Assembly: GCA_018873245.2 (NCBI GenBank)
Contig: JAEMBT020000003.1
Location: 6,963,843 to 7,027,842, forward strand
Direction of reading: 5' to 3'
DNA length: 64,000 nucleotides
Source: Archegozetes longisetosus
Lineage: Eukaryota; Arthropoda; Arachnida; Sarcoptiformes; Trhypochthoniidae
The notes beneath the pieces were generated by a model. It ran no database searches, was not told where the DNA came from, and saw nothing but the letters and a program-made list of their open reading frames with translations. Positions 21,725 to 35,992 of the stretch are shown here, piece by piece. The first letter of the stretch is position 1; every line of letters begins with the position of its first letter. A program made the translations under genes and the position numbers.

Positions 21725-24700
21725 TATTTAGACTTGGTTTTGTCAATTATTAATAATAAACTATATGATCACTTAATTATAGCAATAGTTTTCGGTTTGA
21801 GACCAACTGTCATTCAAATTTATAATATGATCAAATGTTGACATTAAGCCATTCCTGTAACAGAAATAAATCAATTGTTTAATATTAGTAGACATGAGAT
21901 AATAAAATATTTAGTCGTCCAAAATGTAACAAATATTTAGGGCTAGCTCACATTTGATTGAACAAACAAAATGTTTGATAATTTTATGAATTAATTGCCG
22001 AACAATATAAACATGAAAATAAATTTTAGAAAAAAATCAATCAACTATTCAATAATAAATAATAAATACCAAACAATTAGGTATAAATTAAGCGAATTGA
22101 TGGTCTGGATGAAAGATAACATAATATTAAATAATATAAAGTATAACTAGAATTGATAAGAAGTCATAACCATTTAGGGAATAGAGTCTAAAAAGAAGGC
22201 CAAACGCAGACGAATGTAAATAACATTATAAATATATAGAAGTCTGAATCCATTGATTTAACTACAGGTGAGTTGCTGTCAAGTCAATGAGTGGGCACTC
22301 AATGAATTGAAAACATTTATAAAGTTTGGGCACTAATGAAAGCGCCAAATAGTGATTTTATTGTTTATGATTAACTTATGTTAAGTTATTTTCAATAATA
22401 CTTACTTAAAGCGTATGTTTATTATTAATTACTCAATTGGCACCGCTTTTTTATAACAAATTTATTAATAGCTAATCACAACAAAATGTCACTTAAATAA
22501 TAACTGAGCATCACTTCAAATAAGTATTTATAAAAAAAACTGCCATTTCTTGCACTCTATTTTACAAAATATTTAGGATTTGTAGGATTGGAGAGAAGCG
22601 CAAAGCATACGCTCAACACATTCGCATTAGTCTCACTTTTTCATAGTAGATGTCAGCGTTTGTCCATTTCACGCATTGCCTTGCACTGCATTGCGTTCGC
22701 ATCAACAGTGATCACTCTCTAATACAATACTTCTAGCAATCAAACAACAATTTTCACACTTTAGATTGACTATCCAAAACTATAGTAATTAATATTGAGT
22801 TTAGTCATAATTAAAGTTAGTTACTTAGTCCAAAATTGAATTGGGTTTTTGGCAAGCTTTTCTCAACCTTACATTGAAAGAGCATTTCCTTAGAGAGTGC
22901 TTAAAACAGAATCTTTTAGCTTCTATTGATAGTATATGAATCATATCCAAAGTGCTTTCACTTATATGTTTGTTTTGAATTATTTATCGCTAAAGCTTAG
23001 AAAAACTATTACTCTGAAGTATAAATGGAATAACCATTAAATGTTATAAAGAGCTAAAGTTCAAAATAACTTACAGACTATCTAATAGAGTAGAGTTGGT
23101 GTATGAAACATTTACATATTTCTGTAGTAATTAGTCAATTGCAGCCGTAGCCGTCGGCCAGGTTAGGGGCTGTAGCACTCCAGAGATCTTTTCAAAGTTT
23201 AAGTGTACTATGAAGAATGTTGCAAAACTCTTTGACACTGTATTTATTTCATACATCAATCGACTGCTTATTGTTGAATATTAATGAAAGGCCTGATGAG
23301 AAATGAACAGATATTAGATAATTAACGCTTACCATCCTCAATCTGAGAGTTTGATTTGAGACTTTTAGCCTGAGACCAAAATCTGACTGAGGCAGTGCAG
23401 TCAAACGTCATAAAATCGTAAGATCTTAATGAAAAAGCAACTGAAGCGTAGAATTGAAATTTAAAGAATTGAGTTAAATAAATCATAAGTCTAATTGATT
23501 TAATAGAATTTTATTATAAAAATAGTATAATTGCTTTTTGTAATAATTTAACAATAAAATTGCCTCTTATGAGGTACTAGTTTTTGTTTTGACAAAGAAT
23601 TTCCTATTATTTACAATGTGTCCATGTATTATATGCATAACAATCTTCAAGCAATCGTAACAATAATTCTTAACTCATAGAAAAGTTTTAGCCAAACACT
23701 TTTCACATAAGTGGCATTCAAACAAATCTAAAAGAATACATAATTGGATGGCTCAAACGAACAATGCCTATACCCTAAACAGTTGAAATATGGATTGCTT
23801 CAGTCAAGGTTTTGGAAAACTCAATTAAATTGTCAAAATGACTTCATTGTATGATATTCGCAACATGCCATAAAACTATTTTGACGCAGAACAAAAAGTT
23901 TAATTTAAAATCAGAATCTTTACGACGAAGTTTGATGATTAGATAAAGTTTTATTGTTGAGAAAAAAAGCGTAAAATAAGATGAAACTAACTAAAAGAGA
24001 TAATACATATTATATTGATTCTTAATTAATGAGAACTCGAGCGAACTGATTATTTTTGAACATAAGTCCTAGTTTTAAGGTTATAGATTAAACTATCGCT
24101 TGAAGATAATTATACTTATAATTGACTTTTCGATCATTGGAGTTGAAATGCTTTTTACAAGTTGTTCGATATAAATGATTTTAGATTACTTTCGAAATCA
24201 TATAATACTTAAGTTGGTTTAAACTGAGTTAAACTGAGTTTAAACAGCTTAGAGTGAATCCTAATTGTTTATAATAATGACTCTAATATTGTAATAGTTT
24301 ATTGCGAAGGCAAAGCAATTAAGTTATTAAAGTTTTATAACAAAACACATTTCGACAATTAAAATGCTCTACAAATATTAGTCGATAAAGATATGGCAGT
24401 GAATTAATGGAAAACTTCTTTTATTCAATTTAATATTGAGAAAGTTTTTCTTTTTTCGGCACTACCTTTAGTTATCATATTGACTGTTAATATTTAACTA
24501 TTATATTAGAACTAACTGAAAATCATCAAAATCAACACAAAGTACTCAATTGACAAAATCTGTCCAATGCCTCTCAAACATTGCAGTATTCCTTTTAATT
24601 GCTGGCTCTGCGACAAAATTCATAAATATTACGCTAAACTCTATTCTTTGATAATTGGATCAATTTTTGAACTTCAAGTGAAGATCAAATCAAACATTCA

Positions 24701-26495
24701 ATCTATTCAAGTCTTACACTAACTAATCCTTATAGCCTTAACTTAAACTTCTATACCGTACGACATCTCCAACTATAGTATATTTTAATTTGTCTAAAAC
24801 TGCTAAATATATTAAAAAATCAAGTAATTTATAAGACTTAATGAGTATTATCATGTAAGTTATGCAGAAAATTCGTACTCGATTAAATTATCTAATATTA
24901 GACTGAAATGAATTAAACTTTAGAACCTACTAAACCTAAAGTTTATTAAAAAAAACAATGTAAGCTTCTTATGATTACTTAGGCAATGGTTAGACTATTA
25001 TTGTCTCTAAGTGTTCATTTATTGAAAATATCATAATAATAAAACGGCTTATCTTATTAGAGACGAATTAAAAAATTGGTTTCTCATTATTGCATTGAAA
25101 TAGAATCAAATATTTGACTTTTAAATCTGACAATTTGACTCTTCAAGTCATAAGTGAAAAAATAATTCAATTCTTCTGTTGCGGAATTTCGAGTGTTGAG
25201 TCTTTATGAAAATAAGCAAACAATAGAATAATATGAACACTTACTTTTAATGAAAGATCAACTGCAAAATATTGATTAAGAGTAGTTAGATAGAATTAGA
25301 TTTAGAGAGAGATTGAAGTTGAAGTTTCAATTTGAAGATCGTTTACACTTTCCTATAATGGGTTTATTGATTTTTTGGTGAGTCATACTGAGCCAAATTT
25401 ATCTCTCCAACAATACTTCTCAATCAATATTTGTCAATCAATCTTAGTCTAAATATGTTTATTAAAATTGTGAGTTAATCTAAAAACTGTTTTTTATCAT
25501 TTATACTGAATTCAGTGAATACATTCATTTGTATTAAAGTCAGACTTTGAGCGCAATTTAGAAAAATGCATGTCTCTCAAAACAATCAGCTTTAGATCAA
25601 ACATTGAAGACTAAGCAAATTAAACATTTCTTCATTTCAATTATTGTGATTAAGTCAACAACATATGACTCATTTTTGTTTAAATCTAAAACATGACAGC
25701 CAAATTTTAGTAAGTTAAACAATGTTATTAACGAATTCATTTGTTAATCTTGATTGAAAGAACGAACAAACATTTTAGTACTTAGAAAGAGACATATTCA
25801 GCTGAATCAAGTTTGTACTAATTATTGACTCGTTCAGTACAGTCTGGGCCAAACCAAGTAAATCTAATTTAGTAATCAGTTTATGGGAAGTTGCCAAAGT
25901 TTGTCACATCTTTATGAATACTTCAATTGAAATTGTATTTTCAGCTATCGATTGCTAGAATTTTATTGGAAAACTAGTTCAGCCTTGTATGGACTCGACT
26001 GCGCCTAATTTTCATGATCTCATTGAAGGTATCCTAAGCTATCTTTAATAAATTGCATGATTCGTTATAGCTGCAAAACTTGACTGTGATGGAGAGCTCT
26101 TAATAAAAACGGAAATTAAATAATAGGCTCTGTGTTAATTAAAATCGACTTAAAAGCTAATTCAACCGACTGTTCGTGTGGATTGGTATTCTAAAAATTC
26201 TGTTGAGCAAAGTGATTAGCTTTTGAGGATATATTTTGATAATAGATTTATTATTGTAATAGTTTTAAGCCTTTATATCGTCTAATTGGTTAGTTGAGCA
26301 ACAACTTGGAAACAAATTTCATGCTCTCATAGTTCTCAATCAAATCAATTCTACCATTGAATTATTGCATTTTACTTATGGCTTAATTGAGCATTTTGTG
26401 TCATTTTCTCTCTATATATAAGTTATTATTAAAAACACTTTACTGTTTATGAGTTAACCCGTGATTTATTATCACAAAGATTGTCAAAAGTGACT
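21725..26495. other. Region between myosin I 3' end and CLASP start
   Basis: About 4.8 kb with no exon I can support. A less AT-rich patch at about 22590-22720 is a candidate CLASP promoter or 5' UTR exon. On the minus strand an AATAAA at 26465-26470 lies about 25 bp past the myosin stop and is its likely polyadenylation signal. Confidence 0.5.
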
Positions 26496-29400
26496 TCAAA
26501 GCGTAACTTCCATCCTGTTTCCTCTCCTATGAATCTTTGCTGGACCTGAAGCTACTTCTGGTGGTCCCGTACAGCGAAACGTTATAGTCACTATTTCTTT
26601 ACCGAAATTCGCCTCAAATCTAGACATTACATCAAATCTTATCAAAACTAAATTCTATTTTGTCATTTACAGTTAGTATTTACTCATTCGATATTTGGAT
26701 TTCAGGTGGTTTTCCCAAAGCATTTTGTATAACTAAAAACAGTTTAGTTACGATTTCAATCACATGTCCTGATTCGAAGACAAAAGCTCTCTTTTGGTTG
26801 GGGTTTTCATCCTTCACAAAAATAATATTCAATTAGTTATGCTATGATTCTGTCAAGTTTAGTCGTTATAATCAAAAAGACTAACACAGCAGACATGTAT
26901 GATTGCAATATCATCCATGTATGGACTCAATGAGATTCTATAAATATCATTGACAGATATTCTGTATTTGACTTGCATAGTCCTCTGATCCATTACTATC
27001 ATTGCACTCGTACTGATCACAAGTAGTTTCTGCACGAACTATTCAAATAAAACAATCAAAAATATCATTATATTTAAACTATCATTAAAACTATTCATGA
27101 CAATTACTTTTCCACCACTTTTCGTAATCTTGTTAACAATGTCTGCAAACACAACGTATTGATCACCCAATTCGACAGAGGTTCGCTTCCATCTAACACT
27201 CTGACGAAGACGGACGTAGTCGCCTCTAAAGGGATGTGAAACACTCTTCTTATAAGATGACTTTCTATCACGAAATATTAGGCTTGCGGTCACTTTTTCA
27301 CGCATTCTATTTCTCGCAGTTTGATCGAAGCGTAAGCGATACTTATGACACTGTCGGCATCCAAACGGAAACATCAATATAATAATAATCAAGCAATTCA
27401 AAACTTAGATCAAAGTATACATACTCTCCATTTATGATAAAGTTTGCGTAATAAGTAATTAGTTTGTTGTAATGAACGCGGAGCAGGAGGAAATTCGCGA
27501 CACAGTGGTGATTGAGATGGCAATCGTCTCGCTAGCCACAATAAGTATTTTTTTCTCTGTTTAAAAAGAATGTGTTTTCAATAAAAATCAGCTCTCATCA
27601 AACGACTCATAACATTCAATCAGAATAAAATATTTGAATTTTTTTAAAAGTTCAATGCTCACTTTCCAACATCTGTAGTTACGAGATATCAATCTTTGAC
27701 TGCTAACCAATTGCAGGAAAAATTTGCGCTGAACCCAACCTCTCCATACTTTTTGAACTAAAGTTGCCAATTCATTGAGTCTCTCGGTTCGATAGTCGTC
27801 CAATTCATTGATCTTAAAGAAATTCAATGATTTTAGTAAATGTTTCTTTAATTTTCTTCATAGGTAATGTAAAACTCAGAAATATAAATACAGCAATAAA
27901 AGCGAATAATTGCATCTTATCAAATAAAGTTAATCAGAGCGCTACTACATTTTTTCCTTTTTGATCGAAAACTAATTTGAAAATAGAAACATTTGATACC
28001 ATTCTCAAACTTTTGATGAAAATTTTATTCTTTCCGAGCGCATATTCCGAAGGATAAATTGGCATCTCTTTGAGCAAAAGTGTCACGCCTTCCATAGCAG
28101 AGCCCTTCCAATGGGGCCAAGTAATGGGTGAAAGCATTTTATAGCGTTTGAGAAAAATTTCATAGTCTTCTCTGTAAAAATATCCTGCTTTGCGAAGTCT
28201 ACAGGTTTCCAATAACAACAAATATCTGACCTGATGCTGAACGAGTCCTATCTCAAAAATAAGCGGCTCTTTGAGCTCATTTGGCTTAATACACTTAACA
28301 AAATTCAATTGTTTGGATTGAATATTTTTCATGAGAGCACCGATTGATATCTTGAATTGAGTTGCAATAGAGGCCGGTCTTTTCATTTGTGTGCGATAGG
28401 GATTCCCTTCGGGGAACAGTATTTTCAATAATGGATGTTGACTTTGATACATAACATATGATAAATCTCTATATAACAAATCATTATTTTTATCAACAAA
28501 ACCAGTCACAGAATAAGTTACCTGAAAAAAATTGAATCAAGTAAAAAAAAAGACATTCTTAAGTCAATCCATCATTCAAATGATTATTGATAGAAAAGAC
28601 AAGACAAGATACTGAAAAATGAAAGATAACTTACAGTTCCAGCAAAATGTCTTAATCGAAAGCATTGTGTTGGCAGTGATGATGAGCTTCCGGGATTATA
28701 CGATTCACAGGATATATTTAAATGAGGCACTACTACGAAACTTTTGCATCCGTGGCTTTCAAAATAAGGATTATCCACGCCTTCAAAGTAAGGGTTATCC
28801 TGACAGACTTTGGTCATGCTTTGGAGGAACATCTCATCGTTGACTGGATTGGGTCGGAGGCACTCTTCGTCAAGCATTGCTAATATTCCGTGATTGTTCT
28901 GTGAGTAATCAATTGAAACAATACATTCAGACAAATTAGAGGCCAAGTAATGGTCGCATGTATATTCAGCTGATGACTTGCCTTCTCAATCAAATCACAA
29001 ATAACAGAATTATTAAAATAATCAATTTTCTTCCACTGAATGCCCTAAAGCGATAGTTGGAAAACAAACATTAAAACATTTACTTATGAATAATTTAAAT
29101 ACTCAAAACAACTGCCGTATTTTAGAAAATTGCAAAACAGTCAGAATTGTGTATTAAGTAAAATCTTACTTCTTTGATATACTCTTCCTGTTCATATTTC
29201 AATGTAATGTCAACGAAAATTTGGTGTAACTTTTCATTGCAGTAATTTATTAGAAATTGCTCGAAAAAATTTTTCTAAATAAAAAAATTATTTATTGAAT
29301 ATTTCAATAGTTCAGCATATTTTCAATAAGTTTCTTACTTCAAATACTTCGAACCCATAGACGTCTAGTATTCCCACAGATTTCCTTTTGCTCAGAGTTT

Positions 29401-32400
29401 TTGCCTTTTGATTGTTAGACAAAGTTAGTTAAGTTAGACATACATAACATTATGCCATCTAAGTATATCAAAAGTGTCTCACACTGTTAAAGATTGTTAG
29501 CACATTTATCGAAAATCAATGCTTACTTTTATGCATTCATTTAGTTTGGTGACAATCCAAGTGAAGAGTCGGTTGTAAAGCGCTTTACATAAGGCATCTC
29601 TTGTTTTCTTAGCCTAAATTCAAGTGATAAAATGTGATCAGCAATTTGTCACTTCTTGAAAACCACTAAATTCCTTACTTCAACAGAACAAAGATCAGCG
29701 ACAAGAAACTCATGTCGCGTTTCAATAATTCGTTGTGTGAAAGCAGCCTCTAATGTGGGCATATCTGTGAGTAATAGCTCGCAAACGTCGTATATTTCTG
29801 TTAGAAAATTTTTTAAATCAAAAATACAATTAAGTCCCTCAAAATCGAATAGAAAGTGAGTGACAAACCATATTCATTCAATAGTGAACATCCCTCAGTT
29901 CCGTCTATGTTAGCACGAGGTATAAATTGCAAATTTCCTAACTTTAGTACCGCTGATACGATTTGAAATACAGAGAATACATCTTCTGGACTGAAACCTA
30001 AAATCTCCATCGCTCTCTAAAAACAATATTTCGATTTATTTCAAATGAGCATCGATTTAAGGAATCAGGAAAAATGATTAAAAACTCGAAATAGAAGATT
30101 GCCGTACCTTTGTTGCTATGAAATTGTTTTTGTCATCAAGATCTTCAACTTTTGACGATTGACTACCAGTTAGGATTGAATAGTTGTCTATATTTCGCTG
30201 AAGTTTCAAACATTCTAATTGGAAAACAGAAGTTATGATCAGTACTTTTCAAATAGTAAAAACTTATAGCAAAATGGACAGAAAAAGTTTGACAGAAATG
30301 TAAAATGTGTCTCTTGTACAGAATTAAATAGCATTACATAGCATAGCAAAATGCTTTACAGGTAAGTATATAAATTCAAAAAGTCTACAGTTTTTCGGTC
30401 CCTATGATATCTTACTCAACATGTGCAGATCAGCTCCAGTCAGTATCTGGTAAAAGATGTGAAAATTACGTTCACCCAACGATTGACGGACAACACGTGA
30501 CTTGGGAGACAAAAGCAAACATTAATAATCCAATAATACTTTCAAAACTGATTCAATTTTAATTGAATACCTTTTCTAACAAGTCTAGTTTAAGATGCAT
30601 TTGAAGCATAAATTTTGAAAGTTTAATTATTTTGAGCATAAGATTGAGTTGAATCAATAGTAAAGAATGTAAAAGAGAACAAAATAGAATGACTTACAGT
30701 TTGTTATTGTCCCTCCCATTGGATCTCCTTTGAAGTCAAACTCAATTTCTAGAAACATGCCCTGAAATATGACAAAATGAAATTTTCTGGTTGGTTATCC
30801 ACAACAAAAGGATCTGAAAATGAAATCTAAAACTTACGAATCTGGATGAATTATTGTTGTGAACTGTCATTGCATTTCCAAATGCTGTTAAGAAAAGTCC
30901 AAAAATAGATTGTTTCGTTTACTCAGATAAACTTGAAAATTTTCATTACAAACCTTCCAAAACAGAGCTAATACTAAGTAATTGTTCTTTAAGACATTCC
31001 AAATTTCTTCTGGGACTCGCACCAAGTATTAGATATTGGAGAGCAATTTTGCCAGATTCTAGTGGCACAATTAATTCATATTTTCACTTCTTTTAGTGTT
31101 CAACATTCTCAGATCATACAGAATTATAGCAATTAGTAAGAATTATATTGTTTGAATGACGAAAAGTTGAGAATAAGTTCATTTTCAAGTATAACAAAAC
31201 AGGAATTATAACATTTACTGACGAGTAAGAGCTTGCACGAAAGTGCCATTTCGAGGGTCAAAAGCACAAAGCATTTAACAATTATACAAGTTCAGTTCAA
31301 ATCACTCGTCGAAAGTAATTTAATTCAGCTCATTATTTATATTTGTTTGGTATTTAATATTTATTTAAAAAAAATATTAAGTATAACCTCAATTAAGTAT
31401 TGTATAGATCAGTATGTTATGAAATGATTAAATGTACCTAATTTATCAAAAAAGGATTTATGATAATTTTTTTCATACCTGTCTTTCCAGAACCACTTTC
31501 TGCAAAGAAATATTGAAAAATTTAAGAATTAAATGAATTAATAACGACATATTAAAAATGAAATATGATCTTAAAGATTAATAATACCTCCGGTAGTGAT
31601 AATACACTGGTCTTGGTTTCTATCTTTCATTGATTGAAACACATGTTCAGCGATGGCATAACTGAGATAAGAGAAGTAGTTTGAATATTTGATGTGAAAG
31701 ATAATTGAAGAAAATGCTCACATATGCGGAGGTAAGTCTAACATGTTGTGGTGCTGGTATGCAGCTATGACTTCAGGTGAATAAAATGCCAATTTTTTGT
31801 AAGGGTTTATAGCAATAACCATAGTTCCTATATATGTCTGAATAAAATTTCAATATTAATTTAGTATAAAACCTGAATGTTATGTTTGTGTAAAAGTTGA
31901 ATATTATTTTTCTATCATATAAATAACGGACTGAATTATAAATTAACAGAATTATAGCATTTTCAAAACTATACAAAAGAGTGATGGATCACTATTTTCA
32001 TTGTTGATTCTTTTAATCCACAATAGAAAACATTCTATTAATTATTTAAGCAATAAAGTTATACTAAAAGCATATAATAAAAGATGTACTAAGGCATTAA
32101 AACATGTTATAGTGAAGAGTTAATATTTGTCTGTAGAACGTATTATTCTTCGTTTGTAGTCATATACTAAGATTAAGTTTTCTGATTTAATACAGTAGAT
32201 TCAAAGTTGGCAAAAATGTAAGATATATACTCTCACGTACAGCATTAAATAGCATTACACAGAATAGCAAAATGCTTTACAGGTGTATCTGTATGTATAT
32301 CTTCAAAAAATATTGTCTACATTTGTTCAATCCACTCCACACTAGAACTCAACTTTCATTTACCATAAAAGCTAAAGAATAAGATTTTCCTCACATCTAC

Positions 32401-33093
32401 TCTTGAAATATTAACATTTTCTACACAAATCTTTTGAAAATGTTTGACTACTTGTGAATCGAACTCTTAATCGTGATTAATGTGAACACTTTTATCCTTT
32501 AAACTACATTATTGAAAACGATTCATAAAATAATTAAACCTCAACTCAACCAGAGACTAGTATAAAAAAATTTTAATTAATATTAGAGGAAAAGCAAAGA
32601 TTCCTAGGTTTATCTGGCATCGATTTGATGCGATACCAATCATATTCTGTTGATAGTAATGATTTTGATCAAAAGATATCTATTTTAATATTTCAAAGGA
32701 GCTAATATTAATGTAAACATGTATTAACTCAAACTCATAAGCTGTTTGAGTGTAAAATTAACTAGAATTTGACGATATAAATAAAAATAGATTTGACCTG
32801 AACATTATTTCCTTGTTATATAAATAAAAATTGAATTATTAGTTTTTAAAACTGACCAAAAAGGGAGAGCCACAACAAGTTAATATCTTTAGGTTGAAGA
32901 TAAAATTGTAATTAAGTGAAAATAGAAATGCAGATAATCTTACATAAATTTGGTCCCTTTTGAATCGTTGATGAAGATTTGCAATGAAAGCATCTTCAGT
33001 TAAAGGATCTATAGCAGTGGCATCGCTTTGGCCGACTTCTTGATCCAAACAGAGCGCTCCATGGACTCCATGCCATAATTGCATCGATGACAT
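26496..33093 (-). CDS. Unconventional class I myosin (Myo1a/1b-like)
   Basis: Twenty-four exons: 33093-32944, 31837-31722, 31661-31588, 31499-31479, 31058-30954, 30884-30838, 30761-30698, 30584-30571, 30500-30416, 30214-30108, 30016-29869, 29797-29679, 29613-29527, 29404-29339, 29274-29170, 29044-28982, 28898-28635, 28521-28000, 27812-27663, 27556-27425, 27350-27108, 27038-26886, 26811-26684 and 26619-26496, giving 1028 residues (human Myo1a is about 1043). Motor: P-loop GESGSGKT (113-120), switch I NNNSSRFG, switch [23 protein letters not shown] and TWPHWKGSA are Myo1a/b hallmarks. One clear IQ motif ([13 protein letters not shown], about 737-749) binds calmodulin. The basic TH1 tail (about 814-1028) should bind acidic phospholipids. 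It is a single-headed actin motor at the plasma membrane. The junction of exons 18 and 19 is the least certain, about three residues shorter than relatives. Confidence 0.93.
30319..30372. repeat. Intronic direct repeat, copy A
   Basis: Begins GTACAGAATTAAATAGCATT and continues through AGCAAAATGCTTTACAGGT. It lies in myosin I intron 9, about 1.9 kb from a near-identical copy at 32236-32286. Confidence 0.7.
32236..32286. repeat. Intronic direct repeat, copy B
   Basis: Begins GTACAGCATTAAATAGCATT and shares AGCAAAATGCTTTACAGGT with copy A. It lies in myosin I intron 1. The flanks are only loosely similar. Confidence 0.7.
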
Positions 33094-35167
33094 TATGCAT
33101 ATGAAAAGAACTCACTAGTTAGTGACTCGTATTAAGCACTGACTCACAATCCAATACATCAATATATGATTGAATTGAACATCAAATCAGTGGTTTGGTT
33201 ATTAAGAAAAATATAGATCCAGTATTAATATTATTGATGAGGATATCAATAATAAGATGGATTTGGAGAACATTTTCAATATTATTATAATGAATGGAAT
33301 GAATAATAGGGTTAATATCCATCAGAAATAAGTAGATCTAAAGAAAATGAAAAAATAAGATAATATCGTAATGATTAGAGGGTAATTTTCAAATGGAAGC
33401 TCAGCGCCAAATGTCATATAAATTGCAATGTCTTATAGTCTTATCAAAAACAGTCTGAGATAGAGATTGAGCTAATAATCAATAAAACATCAGTTTATAC
33501 TCACTTTATACCAATCATTATCTCAATCCACTATTTATTCAACTATACATCCAAATGAAACCATTCAAAACATTCAACCGAATCATATGCTAGCAAAGAA
33601 AATGTCAGTTAAATAATAAACCGATAGTTAGAGAGAGTGAGTTAGACTCGAAATGCATTAATAAAAAACTGCCATTACTTTAAGACTGCTTTACTGTGTA
33701 TATGTTGTATAGTATATTCTGTTTTGGACTTTAAGAATGAATAGCAATGCATTGCAGAGACGCAGACGAGCCTCAACTCTCCTCTCGCTAGTGTTCACTC
33801 AGCTCAGTCTCTTCACTGCTTCATTAACACATGCATTCAATATTTCTTAGTTTTTCTCAAAGATAATAGATGTAAGCCTTCATCGATTCTACTTGCCATC
33901 ATAATAGCAGAAACTTGTGACAACTGAATCGCTTTTTATTTGTTCAAATTAAGCCAATCATTCAAAGTGGTATTAAATAATGATTTTTCGATCGTTTCAT
34001 AATAGGTTTATATGACTAAACAGTTTTCGCATCATTATTCAACTATCAAAGTTTCTACAATTCGTTTATCTATCCGTTCAACAATACAAACGACTCTTGA
34101 ATTCCTACCGAATGAGTAAGAAATTCAAAAGTTAAAATGATTCAAATAGATTCAAGCTGTTTCTTCGACATTTGTCAAACGAATAAATGCCTTGAGATAA
34201 GCAGATTGTATTTGGCTTGAACTCATGTTTATCAACATTTGATAGGTTTTATCCTGACTAGAATCAGTTGATGATTAACAGTTGCGTAATAGTTGGTAAA
34301 CTGAAACGAAAAATTTGCAAGAGAATGTTCAGATCTTCACAGACTGAAGAATAAGTACCGCTATAGTTATCAGCCAACAAAATAGAATACTCTTTCTATT
34401 TATAACCATAGAATTCATTAAATAGTTTTCAAGGACTTGTTATTATGAGATAAAAACAATGTCGTTTGCTATTTTAATTGCAGCCAGATTTTGATCGCAA
34501 TTTAATTTGTCCTTTCATTGTTGAAAGTGACCATTACTCCATAATCTGAAGAATAATCAGAATGAGCTGGTGTTCGCATACAAAAAAGACTCAACAATAA
34601 TGAATTCTATTTCGTTATTGAATGAATTCGAGTTGTGATTACAAATTATCTGTTGAATAATTCATTTGTTGCAGTTGTGAAGTGATAGAAGTAGAGGGAA
34701 TAAGGGAGAACCAAGATTGAAGAAGCAGTCGATTGTAACTTGAAGGAATGCCATATCGGGCATATTTACTTCAAGGTTATCTGTTGGCTCTTTAGCGCCT
34801 CGTTTAACATTTCTTTAACGCGAGTCTTGGATCGATTCCAGTTCAACTTATGTAATGTTTAGACATAATTAAATTGAAAAGTTAACAAAAAGTAAAATAC
34901 TGTAAACTTGACCTTTATTTGTATACTTTTCAAGTATAAGCCAAACAATGATTACAATCCAAAATTACAGTCATTCGAATCGAGCAAAAACCAAACTCGA
35001 ATCACTTTAAGTCTATTTACAATTGGAACAGATCTGAAGACACTCACAATAATTTAAAATTATCCTATTTTTGTATTTAATGATTTCAAATTTTAGAACT
35101 AATAGAATGAGAAAATTTGTATGAATTTAAGTTTCTAATTAATTAGTTATTACTATTCAATTAATTG
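33094..35167. other. Upstream flank of the myosin I gene
   Basis: Two kilobases of AT-rich sequence with no recognised gene. A less AT-rich patch at about 33740-33830 could mark the myosin promoter or a 5' UTR exon on the minus strand. Confidence 0.4.
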
Positions 35168-35450
35168 TTATTTAACTGATGGAATAGCAGATATATGCCA
35201 ACAATGTCTTCGATCGACATCCAATTGATGTAAACTAAAAATCGAAAGTCCGAGTCCTGAAAATGTGAGCAAGAGGGCTGAAGGAATGAATAGTCGGTCT
35301 AGTTTTGTAGCCTGAAAGAGCAAATTCAAATAATTAAGTTTAATAATTAACAATCTAATTTTTGTAGAAATTCATAAGTCAAGTGATAATTACTTGAGTT
35401 GAAGTAATGGGCAGTTTGAAGGCCAAATTAGTGAGTCTGGTTACGTACAT
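35168..35450 (-). CDS. Small single-pass membrane protein, weakly COX7A-like
   Basis: Two coding exons, 35450-35394 and 35311-35168, joined in phase 0, encode 66 residues. The splice sites are good (CTCAA|GTAATT and TTTCAG|GC). A further acceptor near 35526 and a donor at 35915 fit a non-coding first exon. The protein starts MYVTRLTNLAFKLP and has one hydrophobic helix (FIPSALLLTFSGLGLSIFSL) after LDRL. That helix and the preceding acidic/basic pair loosely match the C-terminal helix of cytochrome c oxidase subunit 7A, but the family's LKGG motif is missing, so the identity is open. A TATA box at 35993-36003 supports a real transcript. Confidence 0.5.
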
Positions 35451-35992
35451 CTTTTGCTTTTGATCCTGGTTCTGATTCTGGTTACGAATATGGTAATAAG
35501 TATTTATGGTTCAATCGCTCTGTCCGCAAATCTATATTATTTTAATATTTATTTAAATTATAATTATATTTCAAATAAAATAAATTGTTAGTAAAATTAA
35601 TAAAATTTGTTATTCATACTAAGTCTAAATTGACTAATATATAAACATTAGATGTTGTAACATGTACTAGTAAATAGGTAATTCATTTGAAAATTAGTTC
35701 AAAGTCATACTAAATAATAATTAATCAAAAAATAAATTAAAATGAATGAAAAATATGAAAAATTAGTTGAATATAAAAATATAAAAAATGAACTGAAATA
35801 GAATGCACTAAAATAATTAGTTTAAAATAATCAATACCTAATTTATAAGTAAATTTTTAAATACTAAATTTCGAAATCGATATAATGTTAAATTAATATG
35901 AATTTAGATCAAACCTTAGGAACGATTGAATGCGTCGATGAATGGACTCGCAGGAAGAGGAAAAGATTATTCGTCTCTTCCACACTCAATAC

